A stretch of DNA of 64,000 bases from Spirochaetaceae bacterium (GTDB lineage Bacteria > Spirochaetota > Spirochaetia > Treponematales > Rectinemataceae). Location: the NCBI GenBank assembly GCA_025355995.1, contig JANXYQ010000103.1, positions 1 through 64,000 on the forward strand, given 5' to 3'. Both the position numbers and the translations under genes were made by a program. The notes under the pieces were generated by a model. The model did not search any database and was not told the DNA's origin. It saw only the letters and a program-made list of their open reading frames with translations. Below are positions 24,818 to 33,666 of this stretch, piece after piece (position 1 is the stretch's first letter; every line of letters begins with the position of its first letter).

Positions 24818-26106
24818 CTTCCGCCCGATCGGGGCGGCAGCTCGAAGCCGAGCGTGAATACGCTCCCGCCCTCGAAGGCATACGCGATCGAGGCGCCGAT
24901 CTTCTCGGCGAAGGACTTGACGATCATGGTCCCCAGGCCCTGCCTGACGGGCGGCCAGCTCGTGCCTACGCCGTCGTCCCTCACCTCGAGCTCGATCCTC
25001 TCCGACGCGGCGCCTGGGCTCGCCGCCCGGCGCAGGGCTATGGCGATGGTCCCAGCGCGGCCTTCGGGGAAGGCGTACTTGATCGCGTTGGTGGCCAGCT
25101 CGTTCATCACGAGGCCGAGGGGGGCGGCATAGGAGAAGGGAGCCTCGACTCGCGCGAAGTCCCTGACCAGGCTCAGCTCGCGGCGACCGGGCAGGGCCTC
25201 CGCGATCACTTCGAGGTATTCGTCCAGGCGCACGATGCCCGAGTCCTCCGAGCGCGAGAGCCTGTCGTGCGCCTGGGCGAGGCAGCGGATCCGGTCGCGG
25301 AGCGCGCCTAGCCTGGCTCCGCCCGTCGGGTCGCGCTCGGCCGTCGAGGCCTGATCTATCGATATCAAGCTGTCGACGAGAGCCAGGTCGTTCTTGGTCC
25401 TGTGCGCGATCTCCCGCACCAGGAGGGCCCTGTCGCGGGCCGCGGCGGCGAGCTCCTCGGTGAGGATCGAGGAGTGCAGGAGGATGAGGGCGAGGGCGAG
25501 TCCCGTAGCCATGACTCCGGACAGCAGTTGGATGGCCACTTCGCCCGAGCCCAGGCTCATCAGGTCGACGGAGAGCCCGGCCCGGAGCGTCATGACCAGC
25601 CGCGCGAGATAGGCGGCGGCGATGCCCAGGAGGAGGGCGGCGATGCTCCTGGAAATGACGCGAACGCCGGGCGAGGGCTTCCGGCCGATCGCGGCGGCGC
25701 CCAGGAGGCTGATGGCCATCACCGCGAGGTCGAAGAAGACGAGGCGCAGGAAGGCGAAGGGCCGGGCTATGGTGAAGTAGAGCGATTCCGCCGCGACGAG
25801 GGCGACGGCTAAGGCCATTAGCCTCCAGGGGACGGCCAGCCCGAGATACTGGCGGATCCCGGCGAGGACGAGCAGGAGGAAGCCCAGGAGCAGCGGGTTG
25901 CCGATGACGATGCTTATCGAATCCGGGATCAGGCCGCGCAGCGAAATGAGGACCATTCCGCAGAACAAGGAGCAATAGCCCGAAGCCCAGATGGCGACCC
26001 CACGCCGGCGGCGCCAGGTCGCGAGGGCGTAGATGCCCACGAGGAGCGCGGCCATGAGCAGTATGCAATTTATCGTGAAAAGGACCGACCTGTAATCTAG
26101 ACGCAT
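24814..26106 (-). CDS. Membrane sensor histidine kinase, HisKA_2 type
   Basis: 430 residues. Residues 1-210 form about seven hydrophobic helices with short loops and no extracytoplasmic domain. The phosphoacceptor is H235 in REIAHRTKNDLALV, the HisKA_2/HWE-like pattern. The ATPase domain follows, with N box MNELATNAIKYAF, G1 DDGVG and G2 QGLGTMI. No response regulator gene is next to it. It is the first gene of a two-gene unit with an MFS carrier that overlaps its stop codon. Confidence 0.9.
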   Translation of the reverse strand: MRLDYRSVLFTINCILLMAALLVGIYALATWRRRRGVAIWASGYCSLFCGMVLISLRGLIPDSISIVIGNPLLLGFLLLVLAGIRQYLGLAVPWRLMALAVALVAAESLYFTIARPFAFLRLVFFDLAVMAISLLGAAAIGRKPSPGVRVISRSIAALLLGIAAAYLARLVMTLRAGLSVDLMSLGSGEVAIQLLSGVMATGLALALILLHSSILTEELAAAARDRALLVREIAHRTKNDLALVDSLISIDQASTAERDPTGGARLGALRDRIRCLAQAHDRLSRSEDSGIVRLDEYLEVIAEALPGRRELSLVRDFARVEAPFSYAAPLGLVMNELATNAIKYAFPEGRAGTIAIALRRAASPGAASERIELEVRDDGVGTSWPPVRQGLGTMIVKSFAEKIGASIAYAFEGGSVFTLGFELPPRSGGS

Positions 26107-26147
26107 CGGGCTGGAGCCCCCGGAGTGTGAAGCTCGACAGAGTATAG

Positions 26148-26194
26148 ACGGCGCCCCCCCTTCACGGTCGATGAAAAATCGAAGGGGGCGCCGT
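26148..26194 (-). terminator. Strong hairpin after serC
   Basis: ACGGCGCCCCC..TTC (26148-26163) pairs with GAAGGGGGCGCCGT (26181-26194), with two bulged cytosines and a nested TCGAT/ATCGA pairing in the loop. It lies 13 bases after the serC stop and upstream of the sensor kinase. There is no U tract behind it, so it is a transcript-end or barrier structure rather than a classic intrinsic terminator. Confidence 0.5.
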
Positions 26195-26206
26195 GCAAAA
26201 CCGCAG

Positions 26207-27298
26207 CTAGCCGTTTCGCTTCTGGAAGTCCTTCATGAACTGGACCGTCGTCTCGACGTCCTTGAGGCTCACCGCGTTGTAGGCGGAGAGGCGGATGCCG
26301 CCGATGGAGCGGTAGCCCTTCACCTGGACGATGCCGGCGGCCTTCGCTTCCTTGATGAAGGCCTCGTCGCGGACCGCGTCGGGGTTCTTGAAGTCGACGT
26401 TCATCCAGGAGCGGGAATCCTTGTCGGCGAGCCCGGTGTAGAAGCCGCCGGAGCCGTCTATGGTGCCGTAGAGCAGCTTCTGCTTCGCGTCGTTGACCTT
26501 GCCCATCGCCGCGAGGCCGCCGTTCTTCTTGAGCCACTTCATCACCAGGTTGAGGATGTAGATGGAGAAGCAGGGCGGCGTATTGAACATGGACTCCTTG
26601 TCCTTGAAGACCTTGTAGGAGATCATCGTGGGCAGGTCGTCCTTGGCCTTGGCGAGGAAGCCGTCCTTGATCGCCACGACGGTGACGCCCGAGGGCCCGA
26701 GGTTCTTCTGGGCGCCAGCGTAGATCATGGCGTGCTTCTCGAACTCCATGGGGCGGCTGAAGATATCGCTCGACATGTCGGATATGAGGGGCTTGCCCTT
26801 GGCGTCCGGCGTGTAGTGCCACTCGGTCCCGCAGACGGTGTTGTTCGAGGTGTAATGAACGTACTCGGCGGCGGGATTGAGCTTGAGGTCGCCGGGCTTG
26901 GGGATGGCCTTGAAGACCTCGCCCTCGAGCTCCATGTTGGCGGGGAAGGTGATCTTGCCGAAGCGTTTGGCCTCCTTGACGGCGGCCTTGGACCAGTTGC
27001 CGGTGACGATGTAGTCGGCCTCCTTGCCCTCGCCCAGGTAGTTCATGGGGAGCATGAAGAACTGGGTCGAGGCGCCGCCCGTGCAGAAGAGGACGTGCCA
27101 ATCCTTGCCCATCCCGGCGAGCTCGCGGAAGAGGTCCATGGTCTCGTGGTGGAGGGCGTCGTACTCCTTGCCTCGGTGCGACACTTCCATCACGGAGCAG
27201 CCGGTGCCGTTCCAGTCGAGCATCTCGTCTCGGGCCTGCTCGAGCACCTCGAGGGGGATCGCGGCCGGGCCAGCGGAGAAATTGATCACTCGTTTCAT
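26207..27298 (-). CDS. serC: Phosphoserine aminotransferase
   Basis: A 363-residue PLP enzyme converting 3-phosphohydroxypyruvate and glutamate to phosphoserine. The N-terminus NFSAGPAAIP, then HRGKEYDALH, LFCTGGASTQFFMLPMNYL and SDMSSDIFSRP are typical, and the PLP lysine is in AGAQKNLGPSGVT. The C-terminus has GYRSIGGIRLSAYNAV. AAGGAG precedes the ATG. The gene lies ten bases behind the phosphoglycerate dehydrogenase gene, giving the first two steps of serine synthesis from one message; serB is not visible. Confidence 0.97.
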   Translation of the reverse strand: MKRVINFSAGPAAIPLEVLEQARDEMLDWNGTGCSVMEVSHRGKEYDALHHETMDLFRELAGMGKDWHVLFCTGGASTQFFMLPMNYLGEGKEADYIVTGNWSKAAVKEAKRFGKITFPANMELEGEVFKAIPKPGDLKLNPAAEYVHYTSNNTVCGTEWHYTPDAKGKPLISDMSSDIFSRPMEFEKHAMIYAGAQKNLGPSGVTVVAIKDGFLAKAKDDLPTMISYKVFKDKESMFNTPPCFSIYILNLVMKWLKKNGGLAAMGKVNDAKQKLLYGTIDGSGGFYTGLADKDSRSWMNVDFKNPDAVRDEAFIKEAKAAGIVQVKGYRSIGGIRLSAYNAVSLKDVETTVQFMKDFQKRNG

Positions 27299-27308
27299 GT
27301 GCCGCTCC

Positions 27309-28181
27309 TTATTTCTTCGCGTACTTCTGCATGCGCTCGACGATGCAGTCGCCGAGGCGGAGGAGGTTCTCCTCGGTCGAGGCGCCGAGGTGGGGGGTGA
27401 GCACGGCGCGGGGCGCGGTGAGCAGGGGGGAGAGCTCGGGCGGCTCCTTGTCGTAGACGTCGGTCGCGTAGCCGCCGAGGGTCCCGGCGTTGAGGGCGGC
27501 CGCAACGTCCTCGGTCTTGACGACCGGCCCGCGGCAGGTGTTGATGAGGTAGGCGCCCTTCTTCATCTTCGCGATGCTGCCTGCGTTGATCATGCCGCGG
27601 GTCTCGTCGGTCAGCGGAGTATGCAGGGAGATGAAATCGGACTTGGCGAGGAGCTCGTCGAGGCTCACCATGGCCGCGGCGTCGGAGGCGGTCACGTACT
27701 TGTCGTAGGCGATCACGCTCATGCCGAAGGCCTTGGCGCGGGAGGCGAGCTCGCGGGCGATGCGGCCGATGCCGACCAGGCCCAGGGTCTTGCCGCCGAG
27801 CTCGGTGCGCTCGAGCTCCTTCTTGAGCCACTTGCCCTGTTTCATGGAGGCGTCGGCCTCCGCGATGTGGTTGGGCAGCGCGATCATGAGCGCGAAGGCG
27901 AGCTCCGCCACCGCGAGGCTCGAGGCCTCGGGAGTGTTGTCCACGACGATGCCCTTGGACTTCGCGTACTCCACGTCGATCGTATCCACGCCCACTCCGC
28001 CGCGGATGACGTACTTGAGCTTGGGCGCCGCGTCGATCATCGCCTTGTCGACCTTGGTCTTCGAGCGGACGATGATTACCTCGGCCTCGGAAACGCGAGC
28101 TAGGTCCGTGACCACGTCGCCGAAGGGCTTGAGCCTCGCGGGCAGGTCCGACGCGAAGGCGTCCGCCAACAGGATGACCAT
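27309..28181 (-). CDS. serA: D-3-phosphoglycerate dehydrogenase, short form
   Basis: A 290-residue D-2-hydroxyacid dehydrogenase, the first step of serine synthesis. The NAD-binding motif is GLVGIGRIARELA; catalytic Arg is in VIRGGVGVDTID, the Glu region in DKEPPELSPL, and His in LTPHLGAS. It ends soon after the catalytic histidine and lacks the ACT domain used for serine feedback in longer enzymes, so it is probably not inhibited by serine in that way. A strong Shine-Dalgarno (AGGAGG) precedes the ATG. Pairing with serC supports the assignment over other D-hydroxyacid dehydrogenases. Confidence 0.93.
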   Translation of the reverse strand: MVILLADAFASDLPARLKPFGDVVTDLARVSEAEVIIVRSKTKVDKAMIDAAPKLKYVIRGGVGVDTIDVEYAKSKGIVVDNTPEASSLAVAELAFALMIALPNHIAEADASMKQGKWLKKELERTELGGKTLGLVGIGRIARELASRAKAFGMSVIAYDKYVTASDAAAMVSLDELLAKSDFISLHTPLTDETRGMINAGSIAKMKKGAYLINTCRGPVVKTEDVAAALNAGTLGGYATDVYDKEPPELSPLLTAPRAVLTPHLGASTEENLLRLGDCIVERMQKYAKK

Positions 28182-28242
28182 GGGTTCCTCCTAAAACGGA
28201 ATAACGTAGCAAAGCTGCGGGGTTGAGTTCAGGCTGAGGGCC

Positions 28243-28270
28243 ATTGTACAGAATCCGGGGGGTATGTCAA
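28243..28270 (-). promoter_or_regulatory. Promoter of serA-serC
   Basis: On the minus strand TTGACA (28265-28270) and TACAAT (28243-28248) are 16 bases apart. Transcription would start near 28236, leaving a leader of about 55 bases ending in the serA Shine-Dalgarno. The 28182-28491 gap also holds an AT-rich island (28310-28360) and a small dyad, but no gene. Confidence 0.65.
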
Positions 28271-28445
28271 GTCGAGCGAAAAAGGACGAATAGGGAGATC
28301 TACGACGTTTTTAAATTGGACTTATTTAAATTATTTTACATTATTATTTCCGGAACTCTGCCTTCGCCTTTCGGCTTCGGCACGCCGATGGAAGGTAGCT
28401 TAGCGCTGATTGCCCGCTGTGGAAGTGAGTATTGTTACTCGCTGG

Positions 28446-28465
28446 ATAGGGCATTCTTACCCTAT
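28446..28465. promoter_or_regulatory. Short dyad upstream of the hybrid sensor
   Basis: ATAGGG and CCCTAT are separated by eight bases, 27-46 bases ahead of the hybrid sensor ATG. It is a possible site for autoregulation by the LuxR-type HTH of that protein. Short and unsupported by other copies. Confidence 0.25.
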
Positions 28466-28491
28466 GCGGGCCATGGGACCTAAAGTAGAAT

Positions 28492-31395
28492 ATGCCGATG
28501 GACGGGAAAAGTACGAATGGCCTCAGTCCCGCCAAGATCATTCAACGCGCATCCGTCTCCCTCGTCCTTCTGGCCTTCATCGCCGGGGCCGGCGCCATCC
28601 TCGTATACGTATCGGAACCCAGCCCGGCGAACGCCCCGCGGGCGGCGCATGGCGCGATAGACCTCTCCTCCTGGGACTTCCCCCGGTCGGGCCCCATCGG
28701 CCTCTCCGGCGATTGGAGCTTCGCCCCTAGCGCGACGGCCTCGGCGGCGGGCCCCTCCCTGGTCAAGGTGCCGGGAGACTGGCGTAGAGGCTCGAGCGGA
28801 GACAGGACGATGGCGGAAGCCTACGGCAGCGCAAGGTACGACCTGACCCTGCTTCGGCGCGGCGGCCAGGACGGCCTCGCCCTCCTGGTGCCCGACGAGT
28901 CCATAGCCTGGAGCCTCTACGTGGACGGCGAGCTCCGCGCGGCCAACGGCCGGCCCGGGGAAACCGCCGCGACGACGGCGGTGCGCAGGGAAACCCTCCT
29001 GGTGGCCCTGCCCGACGCGGCCGAGACGGGGAGCGAGACCAGGCTGAGCATCCTGGTCTCGAATTTCTCCTACGACGTAGGCGGCCTCATCAACCCAATA
29101 AGCATCGGACCCTCCCGCTCCCTGGCCTCGCGGATGGAAGCCATGTCCATACTGAGCGGCTTCATCCTCGGCGGTCTCTTCGTGATCGCGCTCTATCACT
29201 TCTTCCTCTTCGCCCTGCGGGTCGACGACAGGTCCTCGCTCTACCTGAGCCTCTTCTGCTTCCTCTTCATGCTCCGGAGCCTGATGACAGGCCACTATCC
29301 GGAGCGCCTGATAGCGAGCGGCGCCCTCTCGGGCGCGGTCTTCGGGCTCTCGGTGAGGATGGAGTACCTCTGCCTCTTCCTCGGCATCCCGGTCTACCTG
29401 GCCTTCGCCTCCAGCCTATTCACATCCGAGTCCTCCCGCCGCGTCCTCAAGGCTTCCTTCGCGATCGGCCTCGCCTTCTCGGCGATCGTCGTAGCGACCC
29501 CCCTGCCCTTTTTCATGGCCTGGACCACGAAGCCCTACCAAGCGGTGACGGTGATATCGGCGATCTACGCCCTGGCCATCTTCTCGAGGGCCGTCGCCGG
29601 GCGAAGGCGCGGCGCGCTCTACGGCCTCGTGGGCTTCACCGCCTTCTTCCTGGTCGGAGTGAACGACATCCTCCACGCCAACCTCGTCATCAGGACGGCC
29701 CACCTCTCCCCGCTCGGCCTCATGGCCTTCATGATCGCGCAATCGCTCATCGTGTCCTCGCGCATCGCCGCCACCTTCGAGCGGGAGAGGCTGCTCGCGC
29801 GGGAGCTCGCGGAGGAGAAGCGGCTCCTCGACCGCAGGATCGAGGAGCGCACGGCCGAGCTGACCGCCACGAACGAGCGGCTGCGCGACATCGACGCGGC
29901 GAAGTCCCGCTTCCTCGCGACGATCTCGCACGAGCTTCGCACTCCCATCGCGCTGATCGTCTCGCCCGTGGAGCAGGTGACCCGAGGCAGGTACGGGGAG
30001 TCCATACCGCGGGACGGGGAGATCTTCGCCCGGCTCCTGCGCAGCGGCTACCGCATGCTCAACATCGTCGAGGGCATGTTCGACTTCGCGCGCCTCGAGC
30101 TGGGACGGCTGGCGCCCAGGCTCGAGCGCGTCGGCCTCGCCGATGCCCTCGCCTTCTACGCGTCCGAGCTCGAGTCCCTCGCCCTGAAGAAAGGCGTATC
30201 CCTTTCCTTCGAGAATCGCCTCGAAGGGCCCCTCGCCGTCTCCATGGATCCCAGGCTCTTCGAGATCGCCTTCTTCAACGTCGTCTCGAACGCCCTCAAG
30301 TTCACGTCGAGGGGCGGCTCGGTGACGATCGCCGCGGCGGGGCCGGGCCCGGAAGGCCTTGCCTCGATCTCGGTCAGCGACACCGGGATTGGCATAGCCC
30401 CCGACCTCCTGCCGAGGATCTTCGACAAGCTGGACTGGCAGGCCGACGAGAGCGAGCGCCTCTACGACGGCGCCGGCATCGGGCTCTCCCTCTCGAAGAA
30501 GATAATCGCGCTGCACGGCGGGTCGATCGGCGCCAGGAGCGAGCCCGGCGCGGGATCCACTTTCACGATACTCCTGCCGGCCGCGATCGACGCCCCGGGC
30601 GAAGGCTCGGCACTCGGCTCTCCCTCCGCCATAGGGGAGCGCGGGCGATCCATCCTCGGCGAATCCCTCGAAGAGCGGCCCGTCCCGCCCGTCGCCCAGA
30701 GGCGGGAGGACGGGCCTCTCGTGCTGCTCGTCGAGGACAACCGCGACCTCCTGGGCTTCATGCGCGAGCGGCTCGAGGAGCGCTTCCGCGTAAGGGCCGC
30801 CCCCGACGGCGAAGAGGCCCTGCGCCGCCTCCAGGACGGCCTCGGGGCGGACATAGTCGTCACCGACGTGATGATGCCCAAGATGGACGGCGCCAGCCTC
30901 TTCCGGGAGGCGAAGCGCCTGCTCGGCGATCGCTGCCCGCCCTTCGTTTTCCTCACCGCCCGCAACGACGGCGAGGAGCGTCGCGAGACCCTGGCCGAGG
31001 GCGCGGTCGACTATCTCGCGAAGCCCTTCGATCCGGAGGAGCTCGCACTCAGGATAGAGAGCATCCTCGCGATGCGAGCGCGCGCCGGGGAGGGCGCCAG
31101 GCGCGACGTCAAGGACGCGCTCGCCCGCTTCCTCGACCAGGGCTCCCCCGAGCGAGTCGTGCGGACGGTCGACCGCGGCGCGGATTCCCGACGCCGCGAG
31201 GAGGTTATGGCTCGCCTGACGCAGCGCGAGATCGAGATCGCCGAGCTGGCCTCGAGGGGCCTTCCGGACAAGCGGATAGCCCAGGAGCTCGGATTAGCCT
31301 CCCGCACGGTATCCAACACCCTCATCCGCATCTACCGCAAGGCGGGCGTCGACAACAGGCTGGAGCTGATGCGCCTGCTCGGCGAGGGCGCCTAG
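28492..31395 (+). CDS. Single-protein phosphorelay: 7TMR-DISM sensor, kinase, receiver and LuxR HTH
   Basis: 967 residues. After a first membrane helix (20-40) comes an extracytoplasmic beta-rich 7TMR-DISM-type domain (about 55-210; ISLSGDWSF-like pattern and LYVDGELRAANG). Seven helices follow (215-425), then a coiled linker and a HisKA domain with H480 in LATISHELRTPIAL, an ATPase domain (NVVSNALKFTSRG, DTGIGIAP, GAGIGLSLSKKI), a receiver (LLVEDNRD at about 744, DVMMPKMDG, LTARND, YLAKPF) and a C-terminal LuxR helix-turn-helix (LTQREIEIAELASRGLPDKR, from about 908). All catalytic residues are present. The HTH stays tied to the membrane, so the protein would act as a membrane-bound transcription factor. 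Confidence 0.93.
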   Translation: MPMDGKSTNGLSPAKIIQRASVSLVLLAFIAGAGAILVYVSEPSPANAPRAAHGAIDLSSWDFPRSGPIGLSGDWSFAPSATASAAGPSLVKVPGDWRRGSSGDRTMAEAYGSARYDLTLLRRGGQDGLALLVPDESIAWSLYVDGELRAANGRPGETAATTAVRRETLLVALPDAAETGSETRLSILVSNFSYDVGGLINPISIGPSRSLASRMEAMSILSGFILGGLFVIALYHFFLFALRVDDRSSLYLSLFCFLFMLRSLMTGHYPERLIASGALSGAVFGLSVRMEYLCLFLGIPVYLAFASSLFTSESSRRVLKASFAIGLAFSAIVVATPLPFFMAWTTKPYQAVTVISAIYALAIFSRAVAGRRRGALYGLVGFTAFFLVGVNDILHANLVIRTAHLSPLGLMAFMIAQSLIVSSRIAATFERERLLARELAEEKRLLDRRIEERTAELTATNERLRDIDAAKSRFLATISHELRTPIALIVSPVEQVTRGRYGESIPRDGEIFARLLRSGYRMLNIVEGMFDFARLELGRLAPRLERVGLADALAFYASELESLALKKGVSLSFENRLEGPLAVSMDPRLFEIAFFNVVSNALKFTSRGGSVTIAAAGPGPEGLASISVSDTGIGIAPDLLPRIFDKLDWQADESERLYDGAGIGLSLSKKIIALHGGSIGARSEPGAGSTFTILLPAAIDAPGEGSALGSPSAIGERGRSILGESLEERPVPPVAQRREDGPLVLLVEDNRDLLGFMRERLEERFRVRAAPDGEEALRRLQDGLGADIVVTDVMMPKMDGASLFREAKRLLGDRCPPFVFLTARNDGEERRETLAEGAVDYLAKPFDPEELALRIESILAMRARAGEGARRDVKDALARFLDQGSPERVVRTVDRGADSRRREEVMARLTQREIEIAELASRGLPDKRIAQELGLASRTVSNTLIRIYRKAGVDNRLELMRLLGEGA

Positions 31396-31402
31396 GCGAG
31401 GA

Positions 31403-32392
31403 TTACGGCGCGTAGTAATAGCAGGAGAGCACGAATACGTCGTCGCTCGTCCCGAGCCCGACCGCCCCGTCGAAATTCAGGTACTGGTCCGCCGCGGACA
31501 GGCTCTGATCCGTCCACGACAGGGAATCGGGGCTCGTCAGGATGAGGTGGCTCGCGCCGGCGACGACGTAGACGCCATTCGCGTAGGCCGCCGCCGAAAG
31601 GCCGTCGACGAGGTGGGGCAGGGTCGCGGCCGTCCAGGAGGCGCCGTCCGCGCTGCTCAGGATCACGTTCGTGTTGCCCTGGGTGATCCCGACCGCCACG
31701 TAGCGGCCGTTGCCGTAGGTCACCGCGTTGAGCTGATGCGCCTTGGTCGCGTCGGGGCTCGAGGTCCAGGTAGTCAGGCTGGAGCCGCGCAGGATATAGC
31801 CGCCCATGTAGTCGTTGTCCGTCCCGACGGCCACGAAGCCCCCGGCCCCGTAGGCGATCCCGTAGAGGTGATTGCTGCCGGAAACCGAGGCGACAGTGGT
31901 CCAGCTCACGCCGTCGGGGCTGTATTCGATGGCGTTGTTGTAGCCCGCGGCCACGAAATCACCTGCGCCGAAGCAGAGCGCCCAGGAATTCGACCCGCCG
32001 ATGTTGGCCTGGTAGGTCCATGAGCTCGCCGTCGCGTCGCTCACGTAGCAATTCCCCGCGGCATCGATCGCGACGAAGACGCCGTTGCCGTAGGCGACGG
32101 CGCAGAGGGCTGCGCCCGCGCTTACCGACTGGGCGAAGGCGGAGGCGCTCTGGGTCCAGCCGATGCCGTCCGTGCTGACCGAGGCCTCGGTTCCACCCAC
32201 CTCGACGACCAGGGAATTGCCCGCCGCGACGGCCCTGCTCGATTGGGAGGCGGTGAACCTGAATCCGGACGCTAGGCCGTTCGTACCGTCGGCGCCGTCG
32301 CTCCCATCCTTTCCCGCCGGTCCCGCGGGCCCGGTGCAAGCGGACAAAACCGCGAGGGCCAGGATCGAAGCGGGCAAAAAAACTCCTTTCAT
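31403..32392 (-). CDS. Lipoprotein with collagen-like stalk and five propeller repeats
   Basis: 329 residues starting at the ATG at 32392, which follows GGAGGAAATAT. Signal peptide with lipobox LSAC. Immediately after the cysteine are six collagen-like triplets (GPAGPAGKDGSDGADGTNG), then about five repeats of some 45 residues, each with YGNGxFVAVG and a following S-D-G-xxW turn (YGNGVFVAIDAAGN, FGAGDFVAAGYNN, YGAGGFVAVGTDND, YGNGRYVAVGITQG, YANGVYVVAG). This suggests a beta-propeller held off the membrane by a short stalk. Probably a surface-exposed binding protein; ligand unknown. It ends eight bases from the convergent sensor gene. Confidence 0.85.
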   Translation of the reverse strand: MKGVFLPASILALAVLSACTGPAGPAGKDGSDGADGTNGLASGFRFTASQSSRAVAAGNSLVVEVGGTEASVSTDGIGWTQSASAFAQSVSAGAALCAVAYGNGVFVAIDAAGNCYVSDATASSWTYQANIGGSNSWALCFGAGDFVAAGYNNAIEYSPDGVSWTTVASVSGSNHLYGIAYGAGGFVAVGTDNDYMGGYILRGSSLTTWTSSPDATKAHQLNAVTYGNGRYVAVGITQGNTNVILSSADGASWTAATLPHLVDGLSAAAYANGVYVVAGASHLILTSPDSLSWTDQSLSAADQYLNFDGAVGLGTSDDVFVLSCYYYAP

Positions 32393-32507
32393 ATATTTCC
32401 TCCGGAATGCGCGTAGATATCGCTTACCGGAATATATCACTATATTTATTATTCCATATATAACACTATCACTTTTTTACACTCGCTCGCGGGGGAGTCC
32501 CTCGGGG

Positions 32508-32535
32508 AAAAAAGCCCGGTCGCGTGCGGACCGGG
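32508..32535 (-). terminator. Intrinsic terminator of the sugar operon
   Basis: On the minus strand CCCGGTC pairs with GACCGGG around a seven-base loop and is followed directly by C and six T. It lies 37 bases after the lacI stop and so ends the transcript that starts at the sugar-binding protein gene. Confidence 0.8.
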
Positions 32536-32571
32536 TGCGGGCGATTCGAGGCGGCGGAAACGGCGCCGCCG

Positions 32572-33597
32572 TCAGGCCTTCCTGGCGCAGCTCGCCCGCT
32601 CGACTATCCTGTGCCTCAGGATGATACCTTCCGTGGAGGGACGGTCTCCCTCGATCCCGCGGATCAAGGACTCCACCGAAATGCTTCCGATGTCCGCGAT
32701 CGGCTGGTGCACCGTCGTCAGCGCTGGGCGCGTCATGGAGGCGAGGGCGCTGTCGTCGAAGCCCATGATCGAGATGTCCTCGGGCACTCGCAGGCCCTCG
32801 TCCATCACCCGGTTCATCGCGCCGGCGGCCATGTCGTCGCTGAGGGCGAACACGGCGCTGGGCCTGGGCGAGGTGCGCAGCAGCTCCCCCATGAGCATGT
32901 AGCCGTCCTGGGTCTTGAAGTCCCCGACCTTCACGAGGGCGGGATCGGCTTCGATCCCTTTCTCGGCGAGGGCCCTCCGGTAGCCGTCGTACCGCATGCG
33001 CGCGGTCGTCAGCCGCTCGCAGTCGCCGCCGATGAGCGCGATCGCGCGATGCCCGAGACCGGCGAGGTAGGAGGCGGCGTCGTAGGCGGCCGTCTCGTCG
33101 TCGATGTTGACGGAGGGCTCGCTCAGGCCCGCGGGCCTCGCGCTGGAGACGACGAGGGGTATGCCGATCGAGGCGGCGTAGCGCCTAATCGCGGCGGTCG
33201 TGGGCTCGTGCATCACGATTATCCCCGCTACCCTCATCCCTTTGAACAGCTTGAGGTAGCGCAACTCCTTCTCGGGGTCCTCGGCGATATTGCTGACTAG
33301 TATCGCATAACCTTTCGCGCTCGCGGCCTCCTCGATGGACCCGAGGATCGTTGAGAAGAAGCTCGCGGTGATGTCCGAGACGATCACTCCGATGAGATCG
33401 GTGCTCCGGCGGACGAGACTCCTAGCGATCGAGCTGGGGGAATAGCCCAGGGCCTCGATGGAGGCGGCGACCTTGGCCCGGATCTCCTCGCGGACGTAGG
33501 GATGGCCGTTGAGTACCCGCGACACCGTCGTTACGGATACCCCGGCGCTCGAGGCCACGTCCTTTATCTTCGGGTGCCTACCGGCCGTCTTATCCAT
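32572..33597 (-). CDS. LacI-family transcriptional regulator
   Basis: 341 residues. The N-terminal HTH is IKDVASSAGVSVTTVSRVLNG, with the hinge helix SPSSIARSL. Residues 60-335 form a periplasmic-binding-protein-like sensor domain (LIGVIVSDITASFFSTIL, GIIVMHEPTTAAI, FALSDDMAAGAMNRVMDEG, IMGFDDSALASM). The ATG at 33597 is chosen because the HTH begins ten residues later; upstream codons in frame do not extend the family match. It is the last gene of the sugar operon, 69 bases after the GH4 gene, and probably represses the operon from the operators near 39.1 kb. Confidence 0.95.
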   Translation of the reverse strand: MDKTAGRHPKIKDVASSAGVSVTTVSRVLNGHPYVREEIRAKVAASIEALGYSPSSIARSLVRRSTDLIGVIVSDITASFFSTILGSIEEAASAKGYAILVSNIAEDPEKELRYLKLFKGMRVAGIIVMHEPTTAAIRRYAASIGIPLVVSSARPAGLSEPSVNIDDETAAYDAASYLAGLGHRAIALIGGDCERLTTARMRYDGYRRALAEKGIEADPALVKVGDFKTQDGYMLMGELLRTSPRPSAVFALSDDMAAGAMNRVMDEGLRVPEDISIMGFDDSALASMTRPALTTVHQPIADIGSISVESLIRGIEGDRPSTEGIILRHRIVERASCARKA

Positions 33598-33666
33598 GGG
33601 TACGTCATTGTAGCGATTCCGCGGGCGCCAAGATACCACTCCGCTTAGGGCCGGCGGGAGGGGCGC

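Noticed and set aside
24818-26068. Possible extension of the MFS gene upstream to 26068
   Set aside because: The upstream part is arginine- and proline-rich and lies antiphase on the sensor kinase gene, which has complete kinase motifs. The TTG at 24817 gives a normal MFS protein.
27299-27505. Longer N-terminus for serC
   Set aside because: The additional codons lie within the serA gene in another frame; AAGGAG sits directly before the ATG at 27298 and the family start NFSAGP follows at once.
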